64,000 bases of DNA, from contig NZ_SRXY01000003.1 in assembly GCF_004804335.1 (NCBI RefSeq), forward strand, positions 248,001 through 312,000. Reading direction: 5' to 3'. The position numbers were made by a program, and so were the translations under genes. How positions within the stretch are numbered: position 1 is the first letter of the stretch; every line of letters begins with the position of its first letter. Shown here piece after piece: positions 15,614-24,137 of the stretch. The notes under the pieces are model-generated. The model searched no databases. It saw only the letters and a program-made list of their open reading frames with translations, and was not told the origin of the DNA. Source of the stretch: Pacificoceanicola onchidii (lineage in GTDB: Bacteria; Pseudomonadota; Alphaproteobacteria; Rhodobacterales; Rhodobacteraceae).

Positions 15614-16891
15614 ATGGCTGTTGCACAAGTCAAAACAGACGCAACCGAAGCACGCATCGCGGCGCTGACCCTGCCTGCGGGCGGCTGGTCGGATGCCGCG
15701 CGGCAGGACGCGCTGGCGCGGGTGCGCCAGATGGGCCTGCCGGGTTCGCGCGACGAGTATTGGAAATACACCAAGCCGCAATCGCTGGTCAGCGCAGAGC
15801 CGCTTCCGGCGGCGCTGTTTGACGGCGAAGAAGAAGACATGTTCGGCGCGCGCGACCGGCTCAAAATCGTCTTTGTCGATGGTGTCTTTGACGCCGAAGC
15901 CTCGGACGATCTGAGCCTTGAAGGCGTGAGCATCGCGCGTCTGGCCGATGTCGCGGACATCCACTGGGCCAAGGATATCTACGGTGTTCTGGAAACCAAT
16001 GGTCAGGATCCGGTGGAACGCCCGCTTGCGGCGCTGAACACGGCGTTTGCCAGCGATGGCGTGCTGATCCACGTCACGGGCAAGCCGTCGAAGCCGATCA
16101 ACCTGATTTACAGCCACGCCTCTGAAACCTCCGACGTGATGTTGCATCACGTGATCAAGGTAGATGCCGATGCCGAGGTGACGATCCTCGAAAACGGCCC
16201 GGCGGCGGCACGCTTCAACAAGGTCATGGAAGTGGACATCGCCGACACCGGCGCGCTGCACCATGTCCGCACGCAGGGGCGCGATCACGAGCGCCGCGCG
16301 GCCACGCACACCTTTGCGCGGCTGGGCAAGGAGAGCACCTTCAAGAGCTTCACCCTGACCGCCAACGGCGTGATGACGCGCAATGAGTGCGTGATCGAGC
16401 TGACCGGCGATGACGCGGTGGCGCATGTGGCGGGCGCTTGCATGGGCGATGGTGATTTTCACCACGACGACACGGTGTTCATCACCCATGACGCGGTGAA
16501 TTGCGAAAGCCGCCAGGTGTTCAAGAAGGTGCTGCGCAACGGCGCAACCGGCGTGTTCCAGGGCAAGATCCTTGTGAAGCCCGACGCCCAGAAAACCGAC
16601 GGCTACCAGATCAGCCAGTCGCTGCTTCTGGATGACGACAGCCAGTTCCTCGCCAAGCCCGAGCTGGAGATCTACGCCGATGACGTGGCCTGCTCGCACG
16701 GCTCCACCTCTGGCGCGATCGACGAGGACGGTCTTTTCTACCTGCGCGCGCGCGGCGTGCCGCGCGGCATCGCCGAGGACCTTCTGACCATCGCCTTCAT
16801 CGCCGAAGCGGTGCAGGAGATCGAGGACGAAGACCTGCAGGAAGAGATCAACGGCCGCGTTGCCGGCTGGCTGGCGCGTCGTCGCGGCTGA
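15614..16891 (+). CDS. sufD: Fe-S cluster assembly protein SufD
   Basis: A 425-aa SufD, the SufB paralogue in the SufBC2D complex. RDEYWKYTKPQ lies near residue 50, and the C-terminal beta-helix carries ECVIELTGDDAVAHVAGA, GKILVKPDAQKTDGYQ and ACSHGSTSGAIDEDGLFYLRARG, where the conserved Cys-His pair (ACSHGS) lies. It starts directly at the sufC stop and overlaps the next gene by one base, so sufC, sufD and the membrane gene are tightly coupled. Confidence 0.96.
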   Translation: MAVAQVKTDATEARIAALTLPAGGWSDAARQDALARVRQMGLPGSRDEYWKYTKPQSLVSAEPLPAALFDGEEEDMFGARDRLKIVFVDGVFDAEASDDLSLEGVSIARLADVADIHWAKDIYGVLETNGQDPVERPLAALNTAFASDGVLIHVTGKPSKPINLIYSHASETSDVMLHHVIKVDADAEVTILENGPAAARFNKVMEVDIADTGALHHVRTQGRDHERRAATHTFARLGKESTFKSFTLTANGVMTRNECVIELTGDDAVAHVAGACMGDGDFHHDDTVFITHDAVNCESRQVFKKVLRNGATGVFQGKILVKPDAQKTDGYQISQSLLLDDDSQFLAKPELEIYADDVACSHGSTSGAIDEDGLFYLRARGVPRGIAEDLLTIAFIAEAVQEIEDEDLQEEINGRVAGWLARRRG

Positions 16892-17388
16892 TGCCTGTCA
16901 CACAGGACATCGTCGCGACCTATCGCGGCCCCGGCAAGGTGGTTGAACGCCTGCTGCAAGCCGGTCCTCGCGAGGACCGGCTTCTGGCGCTTGTCATGGG
17001 CGCTTGCGTGATCTTCTTTGTTGCGCGCTGGCCTGCGCTGGCGCGCGAGGCGCATCTTGCGGACAAGGACCTGAACATGCTGCTCGGCGGCACGCTTCTG
17101 GCGATTGTCTTTATCTTTCCGCTGATCGTTTACGCGGTAGGGTTTCTCACCGGGGTCATCGGCACACCGCTGGGCTTTCGCGGCGGCGGCTTTGGCGCGC
17201 GGCTGGCGCTGGTCTGGGCCTTGCTGGCCTCTTCGCCGCTGGTTCTGCTGAACGGGCTTGTGGCCGGGTTCATCGGCGCAGGCCCGGCGCTCAGCATCGT
17301 GGGCGCGGTCTGGTTTGCCGTCTTTGCGTGGTTCTGGGTGCAGGGCATGCGCGGCGCGCATCGCGCAGGCAGCGGGCAGGGGGCGTAG
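16891..17388 (+). CDS. Yip1-like membrane protein
   Basis: A 165-aa inner-membrane protein with about four hydrophobic segments (LALVMGACVIFFVAR, LLGGTLLAIVFIFPLIVYAV, LALVWALLASSPLVLLNGL, LSIVGAVWFAVFAWFWVQ). The pattern fits the Yip1 family seen inside Rhodobacterales suf operons. Function is unknown. Its ATG overlaps the sufD stop by one base, and the next gene starts two bases after it. Confidence 0.7.
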   Translation: MPVTQDIVATYRGPGKVVERLLQAGPREDRLLALVMGACVIFFVARWPALAREAHLADKDLNMLLGGTLLAIVFIFPLIVYAVGFLTGVIGTPLGFRGGGFGARLALVWALLASSPLVLLNGLVAGFIGAGPALSIVGAVWFAVFAWFWVQGMRGAHRAGSGQGA

Positions 17389-17390
17389 GC

Positions 17391-17972
17391 ATGGACGGGC
17401 TGATCAAGCTTGGCGTGCAAACCGTCACCGCCCCGAACCAGGTGGCGCGGCTGCTGCTCAGCCTGCGCCTGCCGACCGAGGCGCTGCTTCTGGGCTTTGC
17501 GCTGGCCATCATCTGCAACGCGCTGATTTATGCTATGGCCATCGTGCTGACCGCACCGGCCGGGCTCGCAGGTGCGCTCGGCAGCCCGCTGGCGCTGATG
17601 GGGCTGCGCGCGGTTCTGATGCTGGCCACCATGGCCGGCTTCACGGTTGTGGGCCTGTTCCTTGGCGGCAAGGCAAAGTTCCGCGACATCGCGCTGCTGC
17701 TGATCTGGCTCAACCTGATCGGCCTTGTCCCGCAGGCGGCGCTCAGCCTACTGCAACCGCTCTTCGGCGGTATCACCAATCTTCTCGCCTTTGGCGTCGC
17801 CGCGCTTGGCGCGTATATCTGCGTCGCTTTCATTGACGAGGCGCACGGGTTTTCCAGCCCGATCAAGGCGGTCGCCGTGTTGATCCTCGGCCTTGTCGCC
17901 GCGACGGTCGGGCTGTCTTTCCTTCTCGGCCTCATGGGCTTCACTCCAACAGGGCTTACAGGCAATGTATGA
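17391..17972 (+). CDS. Yip1-like membrane protein
   Basis: A 193-aa protein with about five transmembrane segments, similar in size and composition to the gene before it, probably a paralogue pair. Hydrophobic blocks include LLGFALAIICNALIYAMAIV, AVLMLATMAGFTVVGLFLGG and VAVLILGLVAATVGLSFLLG. The ATG at 17391 was chosen because the longer frame overlaps the previous gene. Its last eight bases overlap the sufS start, so it is cotranslated with the desulfurase. A membrane partner of the Suf machinery is conceivable but unproven. Confidence 0.72.
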   Translation: MDGLIKLGVQTVTAPNQVARLLLSLRLPTEALLLGFALAIICNALIYAMAIVLTAPAGLAGALGSPLALMGLRAVLMLATMAGFTVVGLFLGGKAKFRDIALLLIWLNLIGLVPQAALSLLQPLFGGITNLLAFGVAALGAYICVAFIDEAHGFSSPIKAVAVLILGLVAATVGLSFLLGLMGFTPTGLTGNV

Positions 17973-19185
17973 CGTCACCGAAATCCGCCGTGATTTTCCG
18001 ATCCTCTCCCGCGAGGTAAACGGCAAACCGCTGGTCTACCTCGACAACGGGGCTTCGGCGCAGAAACCGCAGGTGGTGATCGACGCGGTCACGCGCGGCT
18101 ATGCCGAAGAATACGCCAACGTCCACCGCGGGTTGCACTACCTGTCGAACCTCGCCACCGACAAATACGAAGCCGTGCGCGAGACCATCGCCCGCTTCCT
18201 TGGCGCCTCCGATCCCGAAGAGATCGTCTACACCACCGGCACCACGCAGGGCATCAACCTTGTCGCTTACGGCTGGGCCATGCCGCGGCTTGAGGCGGGG
18301 GATGAGATCATCCTGTCGGTGATGGAGCACCACGCCAATATCGTGCCGTGGCACTTCCTGCGCGAACGGCAGGGGGTGGTGATCAAATGGGTGGATGTGG
18401 ACGCCACCGGCGCGCTGGACCCGCAAAAGGTGCTCGATGCCATCACGCCCAAGACCAAACTGATTGCCGTCACGCAATGCTCCAACGTTCTGGGCACGGT
18501 TGTTGACGTCAAGGCGATCTGTGACGGGGCGCGGGCGCAGGGCGTGCCGGTTCTGGTCGACGGCTCTCAGGCGGCGGTGCATATGCCGGTCAACGTCGAA
18601 GAGATCGGCTGCGATTTCTACGCCATCACCGGGCACAAACTCTATGGCCCCTCCGCCTCCGGCGCGATCTGGATCAGCAAGGCCCGCATGGCCGAGATGC
18701 GCCCCTTCCTGGGCGGCGGCGACATGATCAAGGAGGTCTCCAAGGAGGAGGTCACCTATAACGACCCGCCCATGATGTTCGAGGCCGGCACCCCCGGCAT
18801 CGTCCAGCAGATCGGGCTTGGGGTGGCGCTTGAGTACATGATGGGCCTCGGGATGGAGAACATCGCGGCGCATGAGGCGTCCTTGCGTGATTATGCGCGC
18901 GAAAAGCTCGGCGGGTTGAACTGGCTCAACGTTCAGGGCACCACGGCGGACAAGGCGGCGATTTTCTCCTTCACCATGAGGGGCGCGGCCCATGCGCATG
19001 ACATCTCGACGATCCTCGACAAGAAGGGCGTCGCGGTGCGCGCAGGCCACCATTGTGCCGGGCCATTGATGGATCACCTCGGGGTAACGGCCACCTGCCG
19101 CGCGTCTTTTGGCCTGTATAACACGAAGCAGGAAGTGGACGTTCTGGTGGATGCGCTGGAACTGGCGCAGGAACTCTTCGGCTGA
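17965..19185 (+). CDS. sufS: Cysteine desulfurase SufS
   Basis: A 406-aa class II (SufS/CsdA) cysteine desulfurase. It begins YDVTEIRRDFPILSREVNGK. The PLP Lys is Lys225 in ITGHKLYGPS, and the active-site Cys lies in RAGHHCAGPLMDHLG (about residue 363). The start was set at the ATG after the Yip1-like gene's last codons, giving the family's usual N-terminus. It is the last gene of the operon here. No sufA, sufE or sufT follows, and tRNA-Arg comes next. Confidence 0.95.
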   Translation: MYDVTEIRRDFPILSREVNGKPLVYLDNGASAQKPQVVIDAVTRGYAEEYANVHRGLHYLSNLATDKYEAVRETIARFLGASDPEEIVYTTGTTQGINLVAYGWAMPRLEAGDEIILSVMEHHANIVPWHFLRERQGVVIKWVDVDATGALDPQKVLDAITPKTKLIAVTQCSNVLGTVVDVKAICDGARAQGVPVLVDGSQAAVHMPVNVEEIGCDFYAITGHKLYGPSASGAIWISKARMAEMRPFLGGGDMIKEVSKEEVTYNDPPMMFEAGTPGIVQQIGLGVALEYMMGLGMENIAAHEASLRDYAREKLGGLNWLNVQGTTADKAAIFSFTMRGAAHAHDISTILDKKGVAVRAGHHCAGPLMDHLGVTATCRASFGLYNTKQEVDVLVDALELAQELFG

Positions 19186-19215
19186 TCTGCGGTTCTGTCT
19201 TGCAGGGCCGAAAGA

Positions 19216-19232
19216 GGGGCGTTATACGCCCC
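19216..19232 (+). terminator. Hairpin after sufS
   Basis: Arms GGGGCGT and ACGCCCC with a TAT loop lie 30 bases after sufS and just before tRNA-Arg. There is no T-run, so it may be a weak terminator or a boundary element. Confidence 0.45.
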
Positions 19233-19237
19233 TTCAG

Positions 19238-19314
<77 letters not shown>

Positions 19315-19382
19315 TTTTCCTTTCAATTGCTGTTGGATGATGAGCGGGTCATGGCTTTAGGGCTGTACTTGAGCACACCCCA

Positions 19383-19401
19383 TCCCGGACCTGATCCGGG
19401 A
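19383..19401. repeat. REP-like palindrome (GTCCCGGA family)
   Basis: CCCGGA and TCCGGG arms flank CCTGA in the tRNA-Arg/MarR spacer. Related palindromes occur at 6634, 30068, 43628 and 59345. Confidence 0.65.
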
Positions 19402-19441
19402 CCTCATGGCTTGCGCAAATCTATGCCCGTCAAAGGCAGCC

Positions 19442-19879
19442 CTACTTCTCCTGCTCAAGCAACGCGGCCAGCCCCGCCTCAAGCGCTTCGAAAGCCGGGC
19501 CGAGCCGGGTTTCGATCTCACGCTGGTAGGCTTCCGCCACCGGCAGCAGTTCCGCCATCATCGTGCGCCCCTTGCCGGTCAGCGACAGCCGCAGCAGACG
19601 CCGGTCCGTCTCATGCGCCCGTTTGGTGATCAGCCCGGCCGCTTCCAGCCGTGACGCGGCGCGGCTGACCTTGCTTTTTTCCATCGCTACCCGCGCTTCG
19701 ATGTCCCGCACAGAAACATCATCCGCCTGTGTCAGATGCACCAGCACCCGCCATTCGGGAATCGAGATGCCGAACCGGTCCCGATACTGCCGTGACAGTT
19801 CCTCGGACGTGGCCTGCGCGGCAACGGCAAGACGGTAAGGCGTAAAACGCGCAAGATCAAAATCGGGCAGGTCGGTCAT
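19442..19879 (-). CDS. MarR-family transcriptional regulator
   Basis: A 145-aa winged-helix regulator. The core (IPEWRVLVHLTQADDVSVRDIEARVAMEKSKVSRAASRLEAAGLITKR, then DRRLLRLSLTGKGR) is the MarR DNA-binding domain with recognition helix and wing. It is divergent from the DinB gene with a 136-bp spacer, so it may control that gene. The spacer holds CTTGC-N6-GCAAG (19957-19972), a weak candidate operator. Ligand unknown. Confidence 0.88.
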   Translation of the reverse strand: MTDLPDFDLARFTPYRLAVAAQATSEELSRQYRDRFGISIPEWRVLVHLTQADDVSVRDIEARVAMEKSKVSRAASRLEAAGLITKRAHETDRRLLRLSLTGKGRTMMAELLPVAEAYQREIETRLGPAFEALEAGLAALLEQEK

Positions 19880-20015
19880 GGAACTTCCGTTTTTTCAGCG
19901 TTCGGAGCATGCCAACACACGGCCCGCTCTGCAACCACGCATCCTGACCCTTGTGCCTTGCGTTGCGGCAAGACGTGCCGCACCCTTGTTTCAAACCACC
20001 AAAGGACTGCCGAAG

Positions 20016-20528
20016 ATGATCACACCAGAGTATTGCGTGACGATGGCGCGCTACAATGGCTGGCAAAATCGCCAGCTCAAATCCTGTTTCGACGCGCTGG
20101 ACACAGGCGCGCTGACCAAGGAGCGGGGGGCGTTCTTTGGCTCGATCCTTGGCACTGCGAACCATCTGCTCTGGGGGGACAGGATGTGGCTGAACCGCTT
20201 CGGGGTGGGCGAGGCGCCAGACACACCGCCGCCGGGAACCGATATGACCGACGGGAGCGACGCCTGGGCGGTGGACCGCTTCCGCACCGATGCCGCGCTG
20301 CTCAAATGGGCCGAAGGGCTGCAGGCGATTGACCTGACCGGGCCGCTCACATGGTATTCGGCCCTGAGTGACAGCACGCTGGAGAAACCGCTGGGGCTCT
20401 GCATCATGCATATGTTCAACCACCAGACCCACCACCGGGGGCAAATCCACGCCATGCTGACCGCCGCCGGAAGCGATGCCCCGGTGTCGGATATCGTGTT
20501 CATGCCGGAGGAGGGGCCTTGGCTGTGA
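20016..20528 (+). CDS. DinB-family protein
   Basis: A 170-aa four-helix-bundle protein. The likely metal ligands are the His in GTANHLLWGDRMW and the pair in MFNHQTHHRGQIH, the usual DinB three-histidine site. DinB/YfiT proteins include thiol-dependent transferases; the specific reaction cannot be assigned. The ATG at 20016 matches the family's N-terminus (ITPEYCVTMARYN). It is divergent from the MarR gene. Confidence 0.87.
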   Translation: MITPEYCVTMARYNGWQNRQLKSCFDALDTGALTKERGAFFGSILGTANHLLWGDRMWLNRFGVGEAPDTPPPGTDMTDGSDAWAVDRFRTDAALLKWAEGLQAIDLTGPLTWYSALSDSTLEKPLGLCIMHMFNHQTHHRGQIHAMLTAAGSDAPVSDIVFMPEEGPWL

Positions 20529-20868
20529 CGGCTTTGGCGCGGAACAAACCATTCCTTCCCGCCCCGGGCATGACCCGGGGCCTCCAGGCCACCGCACGCT
20601 CCACTAACCCCTTGTTCACGAACGCAAGGCAGGTTTCTCCCCGGATCCAACTGAAAACTCGGATTGATCCGCGCGGCCCTCACCAGCCATGCGGGCAGCC
20701 CCACCTGGGGGATGTTCGATCTGATCAGACGAATATGCCGGGTTTGAACGCCCCGGCCATGACTATCCGTATCTTGGCGGCCGCCTTTTTCAGGCTCTTA
20801 CATCACATATCGGCGAACCCCCGTCCGGCAGACCCCGCCGTGGCGGGCAAATCTGCTGCGACAAGTTT
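20529..20868. other. Gene-free stretch before phrB
   Basis: No convincing gene was seen in these 340 bases. The only structure noticed is a strong palindrome at 20561-20581. The phrB promoter candidate begins at 20869. Confidence 0.6.
20561..20581. repeat. REP-like palindrome
   Basis: Perfect arms GCCCCGGG and CCCGGGGC flank CATGA. It is similar in form to the GTCCCGGA palindromes elsewhere in the window. Confidence 0.65.
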
Positions 20869-20897
20869 TGATCCAGCCGGTAACCTCCTCCGTACAC
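20869..20897 (+). promoter_or_regulatory. Candidate RpoE/ChrR (ECF11-type) promoter of phrB
   Basis: TGATCC (20869-20874) is followed after 16 bases by CGTA (20891-20894). This resembles promoters of the singlet-oxygen sigma factor of Rhodobacter sphaeroides, which controls a photolyase gene. It lies 51 bases before the phrB start codon. Confidence 0.5.
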
Positions 20898-20947
20898 ATG
20901 ACAAACAGCGGCTTGATAACCGTTGAAACAGAACCTCGGAGGCAGGC

Positions 20948-22369
20948 TTGCCGCACACATCCCCCATTTTGGTCTGGATCAGACGTGATCTGCGGCTCAG
21001 TGATCATGCCGCGCTTTTTAACGCTTCAAAATCGGGCCGCCCGGTCATCCCCGTCTTCATCCGCGACGAAAGCGTCGACGGTCTTGGCGCCGCTCCAAAA
21101 TGGCGGTTCGGGCTTGGGCTGGAGCATTTCGCGCAAGCGCTTGCCAGCGTCGGTTCCCGCCTCATCCTGCGCTCCGGCCCGGCGCAGGCGGTGCTCAAGG
21201 CGCTGATTGCCGAAACTGGTGCAGGGGCGGTGTACTGGATGCGCGCCTATGATCCGCAAAGCGTGGCGCGCGACAAATCCGTTAAGGCCATGCTGAGCCA
21301 GGACGGTGTAGAGGCAGAGAGCTTTGCCGGGCATCTTTTGTTCGAGCCGTGGACGGTGCAGACCAAGCAGGGCGGGTTTTACCGCGTCTACAGCCCGTTC
21401 TGGCGCGAGGCGCGCACCCATGACGTGCCCGCGCCTTTGCCCGCACCCGGAAAACTGCCCGTGCCCGAGAGCTGGCCCGCCAGCGAAACCCTCGCGGACT
21501 GGACCCTTGGCCATGCCATGCGCCGGGGCGCGGCGGTGGTGCGCCCTTACGTGCAATTGGGGGAGGCGGCGGCGCAAACGCGGCTCGAGACGTTCATCGC
21601 GGAAAAGGCCTCCGGTTACAAAGCGCGCCGCGATTTTCCCGGGGTAGACGCCACCTCCTGCCTGTCGGAAAATCTCGCGCTGGGTGAGATCAGCCCGGCC
21701 ACCTGCTGGCACGCAGGCCAGCGCGCCATGCAAGAAGGCGCAGCCGGGGCGGAGCATTTCCTCAAGGAACTGGCCTGGCGCGAGTTTGCCTACCACCTGA
21801 TGTGGCACACGCCGCATATGCTGAGCGACAACTGGCGCGAGGAATGGCAGGCGTTCCCATGGTCCGGGGACGAGAGCCGCCCGGAGGTCATCGCCTGGAA
21901 ACAGGGCCGCACCGGCATCGCCTTTGTCGATGCGGGGATGCGCGAGATGTATGTGACCGGGCGGATGCACAACCGCGTGCGGATGATTGTCGGCTCCTAC
22001 CTGACCAAGCACCTGATGGCCCATTGGAAAATCGGCATGCGCTGGTTCGAGGACTGCCTGATTGACTGGGATCCGGCCTCGAACGCCATGGGCTGGCAAT
22101 GGGTTGCGGGGTGCGGGCCGGATGCCGCGCCTTATTTCCGCGTGTTCAACCCCGACACGCAGGCGGAGAAGTTCGACCCGGACAAGGCCTATCGGGACCG
22201 TTGGCTCAGCGAAGGGCGGCTGATCCCGTCCGAAACCGCCCTGAGCTACTTCGACGCCATCCCGCAAAGCTGGCCTATCGCCGCCTCCGATCCTTACCCG
22301 GCCCCTGTTGTGGCGCTGGATGCCGGGCGCAGGGCGGCGCTGAATGCCTATGAAAACAGGGGCTTCTGA
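20948..22369 (+). CDS. phrB: Deoxyribodipyrimidine photo-lyase
   Basis: A 473-aa class I photolyase/cryptochrome family enzyme that repairs cyclobutane pyrimidine dimers using FADH and light. The N-terminal antenna domain begins PILVWIRRDLRLSDHAAL. The C-terminal FAD domain contains FLKELAWREFAYHLMWHTP, MREMYVTGRMHNRVRMIVGSYLTKHL and DPASNAMGWQWVAGCGPDAAPYFRVFNP. The start is TTG at 20948, with CGGAGG upstream; no in-frame ATG gives a full N-terminus. A cyclopropane synthase-like gene follows by 79 bp, a pairing known from the singlet-oxygen regulon. Confidence 0.95.
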   Translation: MPHTSPILVWIRRDLRLSDHAALFNASKSGRPVIPVFIRDESVDGLGAAPKWRFGLGLEHFAQALASVGSRLILRSGPAQAVLKALIAETGAGAVYWMRAYDPQSVARDKSVKAMLSQDGVEAESFAGHLLFEPWTVQTKQGGFYRVYSPFWREARTHDVPAPLPAPGKLPVPESWPASETLADWTLGHAMRRGAAVVRPYVQLGEAAAQTRLETFIAEKASGYKARRDFPGVDATSCLSENLALGEISPATCWHAGQRAMQEGAAGAEHFLKELAWREFAYHLMWHTPHMLSDNWREEWQAFPWSGDESRPEVIAWKQGRTGIAFVDAGMREMYVTGRMHNRVRMIVGSYLTKHLMAHWKIGMRWFEDCLIDWDPASNAMGWQWVAGCGPDAAPYFRVFNPDTQAEKFDPDKAYRDRWLSEGRLIPSETALSYFDAIPQSWPIAASDPYPAPVVALDAGRRAALNAYENRGF

Positions 22370-22448
22370 CCCTTGAGACCGACAAAAAACACAGCGCGGC
22401 CCCCAGAGGCGTCTTTTTCTGCTACACTAGCCCCGGGGAGGGATGTTG

Positions 22449-23687
22449 ATGAAACACGTTGATGAAAGCCAGTTCGTGGAAGTGCTCACTAGCACCGACG
22501 GACAAGCCGGCCTGCCACGCTACTTTGCGCAGGTCTTCAAGGCGGCCTCGGAGATGCAGAAAGGACAGATCGATTTTGTCCTGCCCGATGGCCGCGTGTT
22601 CCGTGCGACGGGCAAACAGCAAGGGCCCGAAGCGGTGCTGAATGTCCACAACCCGGATGTCTTTGCCCGGCTGATCCGCGAAGGCGATCTGGGGTTTTGC
22701 GAGGCCTATGTGGAGCAATGGTGGTCCTCGCCGGACCTGCAGACCTTCCTTGATCTGGTGCATGCGGACAATGACGAGCTGTACGATGGCTATCCCGGCA
22801 TGGGGCTGGTCCGCGCCTATGAAAAGCTGCGCTTCTGGCTGCAACGCAACTCCAAACGCGGCTCGAAAAAGAACATCGCGCACCACTATGATCTGGGCAA
22901 TGACTTCTACGGGCTGTGGCTCGACAAGACGATGACCTACAGCTCCGCGCTCTTTGAGACCGGCACAGAGACCACCGAAGAGGCGCAGATCGCCAAATAC
23001 GCGGCCCTCGTGGACCGCATGGGGGTGCGCCCCGGTGATCACGTGCTGGAAATCGGCTGCGGCTGGGGCGGATTTGCGGAATATGCCGCCGCCGAGCGCG
23101 GCCTGCGCGTCACCTGCCTGACCATCAGCAAAGAACAGTTCGACTATGCCGAGGCGCGCATCAAGGCGGCGGGCCTGTCGGACAAAGTCACCTTCAAACT
23201 ACAGGACTACCGCGACGAGACCGGCGTTTATGACGGCATCGCCAGCATCGAGATGTTCGAAGCGGTGGGCGAGAAATACTGGCCGGTCTATTTCGGCACT
23301 TTGAAGAAATGCCTGAAACCGGGGCGCTCTGCTGCCTTGCAGATCATCACCGTTCAGCATCGCCGCTGGGAGGTCTACCGCAACGGGGTTGACTTCATCC
23401 AGAAGTACATCTTCCCCGGCGGCATGCTGCCCAGCCCGGTGATCCTGCGCGAAGAGATCGCCAAGGCCGGGCTGCTGGACGGCGGAAGCCAGGAATTTGG
23501 CGAGAGCTATTCGATCACCCTGCGCCGCTGGTACAAGGACTTCAACGAACAGTGGCCCCAGATTGCGCGGCAGGGATTCGACACTCGTTTTCAAAGAATG
23601 TGGAATTTCTATCTTACCGCTTGCGCGGCGACGTTTCACTTCGGTAACTGTGATGTAACACAGATAACAGTCACCAAACCGAGCTAG
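22449..23687 (+). CDS. Cyclopropane-fatty-acyl-phospholipid synthase family methyltransferase
   Basis: A 412-aa SAM-dependent enzyme. IAHHYDLGNDFYGLWLD and MTYSSALFE are the lipid/bicarbonate-binding signatures of Cfa; LEIGCGWGGFAEYAA is the SAM-binding loop; QIITVQHRRW and FIQKYIFPGGMLPS follow. It would methylenate unsaturated membrane acyl chains; a furan-fatty-acid-type activity is also possible. The second ATG (22449) is preferred over 22443 because GGGGAGGG is better spaced. It lies downstream of phrB, consistent with photo-oxidative stress, and directly upstream of trgA. Confidence 0.9.
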   Translation: MKHVDESQFVEVLTSTDGQAGLPRYFAQVFKAASEMQKGQIDFVLPDGRVFRATGKQQGPEAVLNVHNPDVFARLIREGDLGFCEAYVEQWWSSPDLQTFLDLVHADNDELYDGYPGMGLVRAYEKLRFWLQRNSKRGSKKNIAHHYDLGNDFYGLWLDKTMTYSSALFETGTETTEEAQIAKYAALVDRMGVRPGDHVLEIGCGWGGFAEYAAAERGLRVTCLTISKEQFDYAEARIKAAGLSDKVTFKLQDYRDETGVYDGIASIEMFEAVGEKYWPVYFGTLKKCLKPGRSAALQIITVQHRRWEVYRNGVDFIQKYIFPGGMLPSPVILREEIAKAGLLDGGSQEFGESYSITLRRWYKDFNEQWPQIARQGFDTRFQRMWNFYLTACAATFHFGNCDVTQITVTKPS

Positions 23688-23693
23688 CCTCTC

Positions 23694-24134
23694 ATGCCCA
23701 CCGCCGCCAAACTTGTTGCCGCCCTGTGCCTTGCGGCGCTTGGGTTTGGCGTGTCGGAACTGATCAAGACGCTTTTGCCCGCCTCCACGGCCTTCGGCAT
23801 CTTCAGCATCATCAACGCAGGCCTTGGCCTCGTGATCGGCTGGATCGTCGTGGGCAACCGCGCCGGGCGCGGGCAGTCGGCGGCAGTGGGCAACGGCATC
23901 ACCGGGGTGGTGGCGCTGGTGTTCTGGGGGCTGTTTGTACAGGCGGTGAACGAAATGGTCGGACAGGCCATGAAGCACCGCTATGAAGGGCCCGTAGAGG
24001 CCTTTGCCGACACCTTCCAGATTATGGTGGAGTTCGGCGAGGTGCTGATCAACCCCACGGTCCTCATGTCGCTGATCTGCGGCGCGCTGGTGACCGGGTT
24101 CTTTTCGGAAATTGCTGCCGGACGTTGGAGATAA
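23694..24134 (+). CDS. trgA: TrgA family membrane protein (tellurite resistance)
   Basis: A 146-aa protein with four hydrophobic segments (KLVAALCLAALGFGVSELI, FGIFSIINAGLGLVIGWIVV, GITGVVALVFWGLFVQAV, VLMSLICGALVTGFF). It begins six bases after the upstream stop. TrgA was described in the tellurite resistance locus trgAB-cysK of Rhodobacter sphaeroides, and the same order trgA-trgB-cysK is found here. The mechanism is not known. Its stop TAA is in the same frame as trgB, which starts just downstream. Confidence 0.87.
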   Translation: MPTAAKLVAALCLAALGFGVSELIKTLLPASTAFGIFSIINAGLGLVIGWIVVGNRAGRGQSAAVGNGITGVVALVFWGLFVQAVNEMVGQAMKHRYEGPVEAFADTFQIMVEFGEVLINPTVLMSLICGALVTGFFSEIAAGRWR

Positions 24135-24137
24135 CCT

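Noticed and set aside
14165-16699. An 844-codon minus-strand open frame over the sufC-sufD region
   Set aside because: It runs antisense to clear sufC and sufD genes; long antisense frames are expected in GC-rich coding DNA, and its translation is Arg/His-rich with no family pattern.
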